A model generated the notes under the pieces. That model saw only the letters and a program-made list of their open reading frames with translations, did not search any database and was not told where the DNA came from. A stretch of 64,000 nucleotides of DNA from JACKAQ01 sp965227145. Lineage in GTDB: Bacteria; Calditrichota; Calditrichia; RBG-13-44-9; J075. The position numbers and the translations under genes were made by a program. Positions 63,819 through 64,000 of this stretch are shown here, one piece after another. How positions within the stretch are numbered: the first letter of the stretch is position 1; each line of letters opens with the position of its first letter. Location of the stretch: the NCBI GenBank assembly GCA_965227145.1, contig OZ245730.1:2790001-2854000 (forward strand), written 5' to 3'.

Positions 63819-64000
63819 TTAGAATGCAAATTAAAAAAGTCGAAAAACATTTTGGGTTGTTGGGAAAACATAAACTCTTATCTGTTTTGGTTTACCAGTT
63901 TGTGGTGAACGTTCGTTTTTTGGTGCCAGTTTCTACATGTCGTTTGTTTGCGTCGTTGGTTGCCAACGCATGTTTTGTCTGTGGTGGTTGTTTCTGTGCA
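63819..64000 (+). other. Non-coding cassette 100, family A, cut by window end
   Basis: Both hairpin motifs are present; its attC lies beyond the window, so the array continues. Confidence 0.8.

Larger units (their letters stand above)
10098..64000 (+). mobile_element. Integron cassette array, 99 attC sites plus one cut cassette
   Basis: Consecutive same-orientation cassettes, each opening with TTRRNN and closing with an attC. The resident attC is 131-133 bp: R'' YCTAAC, then CGGTTGTACCGGACGCAACC, a variable middle, then GTTGCGCCGGTAAACC and R' GTTAGA. Arms pair as expected for a folded bottom-strand site. I number cassettes 1-100. Family A bodies start TTAGAA(T/G)GCAAAT and contain TTTTGGTTTACCA and CGTTGG-TTG-CCAACG. 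Family B bodies start TTAGATT, contain CTCC-loop-GGAG, TTGCCAACGC and GTAAGTGAAAGG, and end in tail B1 (TTTTCGTGGTAA), B2 (GTGGTCAACTGCGGGCTTC) or B3 (TCAGTGTTTTGGTCAG), usually with TTGCGG before R''. Confidence 0.95.

Noticed and set aside
10098..64000. CRISPR array
   Set aside because: Repeats are about 130 bp, imperfect, with long variable gene-bearing spacing and integron core sites; an integron integrase is adjacent and no cas gene is seen.

Overview
The window carries the start of a very large chromosomal integron in a bacterium of the FCB group. A C-terminal type IX secretion sorting tail (motif NYPNPFNP) in the protein at 50844-52739 points to Calditrichota, KSB1, Ignavibacteria or a relative. 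This taxonomic placement is inference from one domain plus the overall gene style; no rRNA or core gene is present to confirm it.

Region 1 (1-8174) is ordinary chromosome of moderate GC. It holds the tail of a membrane protein, two secreted amidohydrolase-like proteins on the minus strand (414-1778 and 3929-7033), a lipoprotein gene (2880-3560), and a REP-associated tyrosine transposase (1959-2423) set among palindromic REP-like units. A block of 42-bp and 126-bp tandem repeats (7291-8148) follows.

Region 2 (8175-10097) is the integron platform. It has an intact integron-type tyrosine integrase on the minus strand (8175-9143), a 7-bp tandem repeat tract, a small conserved-looking gene (9509-9850), and a putative attI core GTTAGAT at 10097.

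Region 3 (10098-64000) is an uninterrupted cassette array that runs off the window end. By hand I count 99 complete attC sites and a 100th cassette cut by the window edge. All cassettes point the same way. About 36 carry a recognisable gene. The other 64 are short (about 320-440 bp including attC), carry no convincing ORF, and fall into two sequence families. Family A (27 copies) contains conserved small hairpins. Family B (37 copies) has a common head and one of three exchangeable tails (B1, B2, B3). Several gene cassettes end in a B tail, as if genes were fused into non-coding cassettes.

The cassette genes are mostly small AT-rich orphans: membrane proteins with two to four helices and a small soluble C-terminal domain, lipoproteins, secreted proteins, two leucine-rich-repeat proteins, and a few cytosolic proteins of unknown function. 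Many are exact or near-exact duplicates (four copies of a 212-aa membrane protein, three of a 139-aa protein, three of a 151-aa protein), often duplicated with neighbouring cassettes. An IS630-family element has split one cassette gene. Three cassette types carry attC sites unrelated to the resident type, which suggests acquisition from other integrons. The strongest candidate for something undescribed is the pair of amplified non-coding cassette families that make up most of the array by number.
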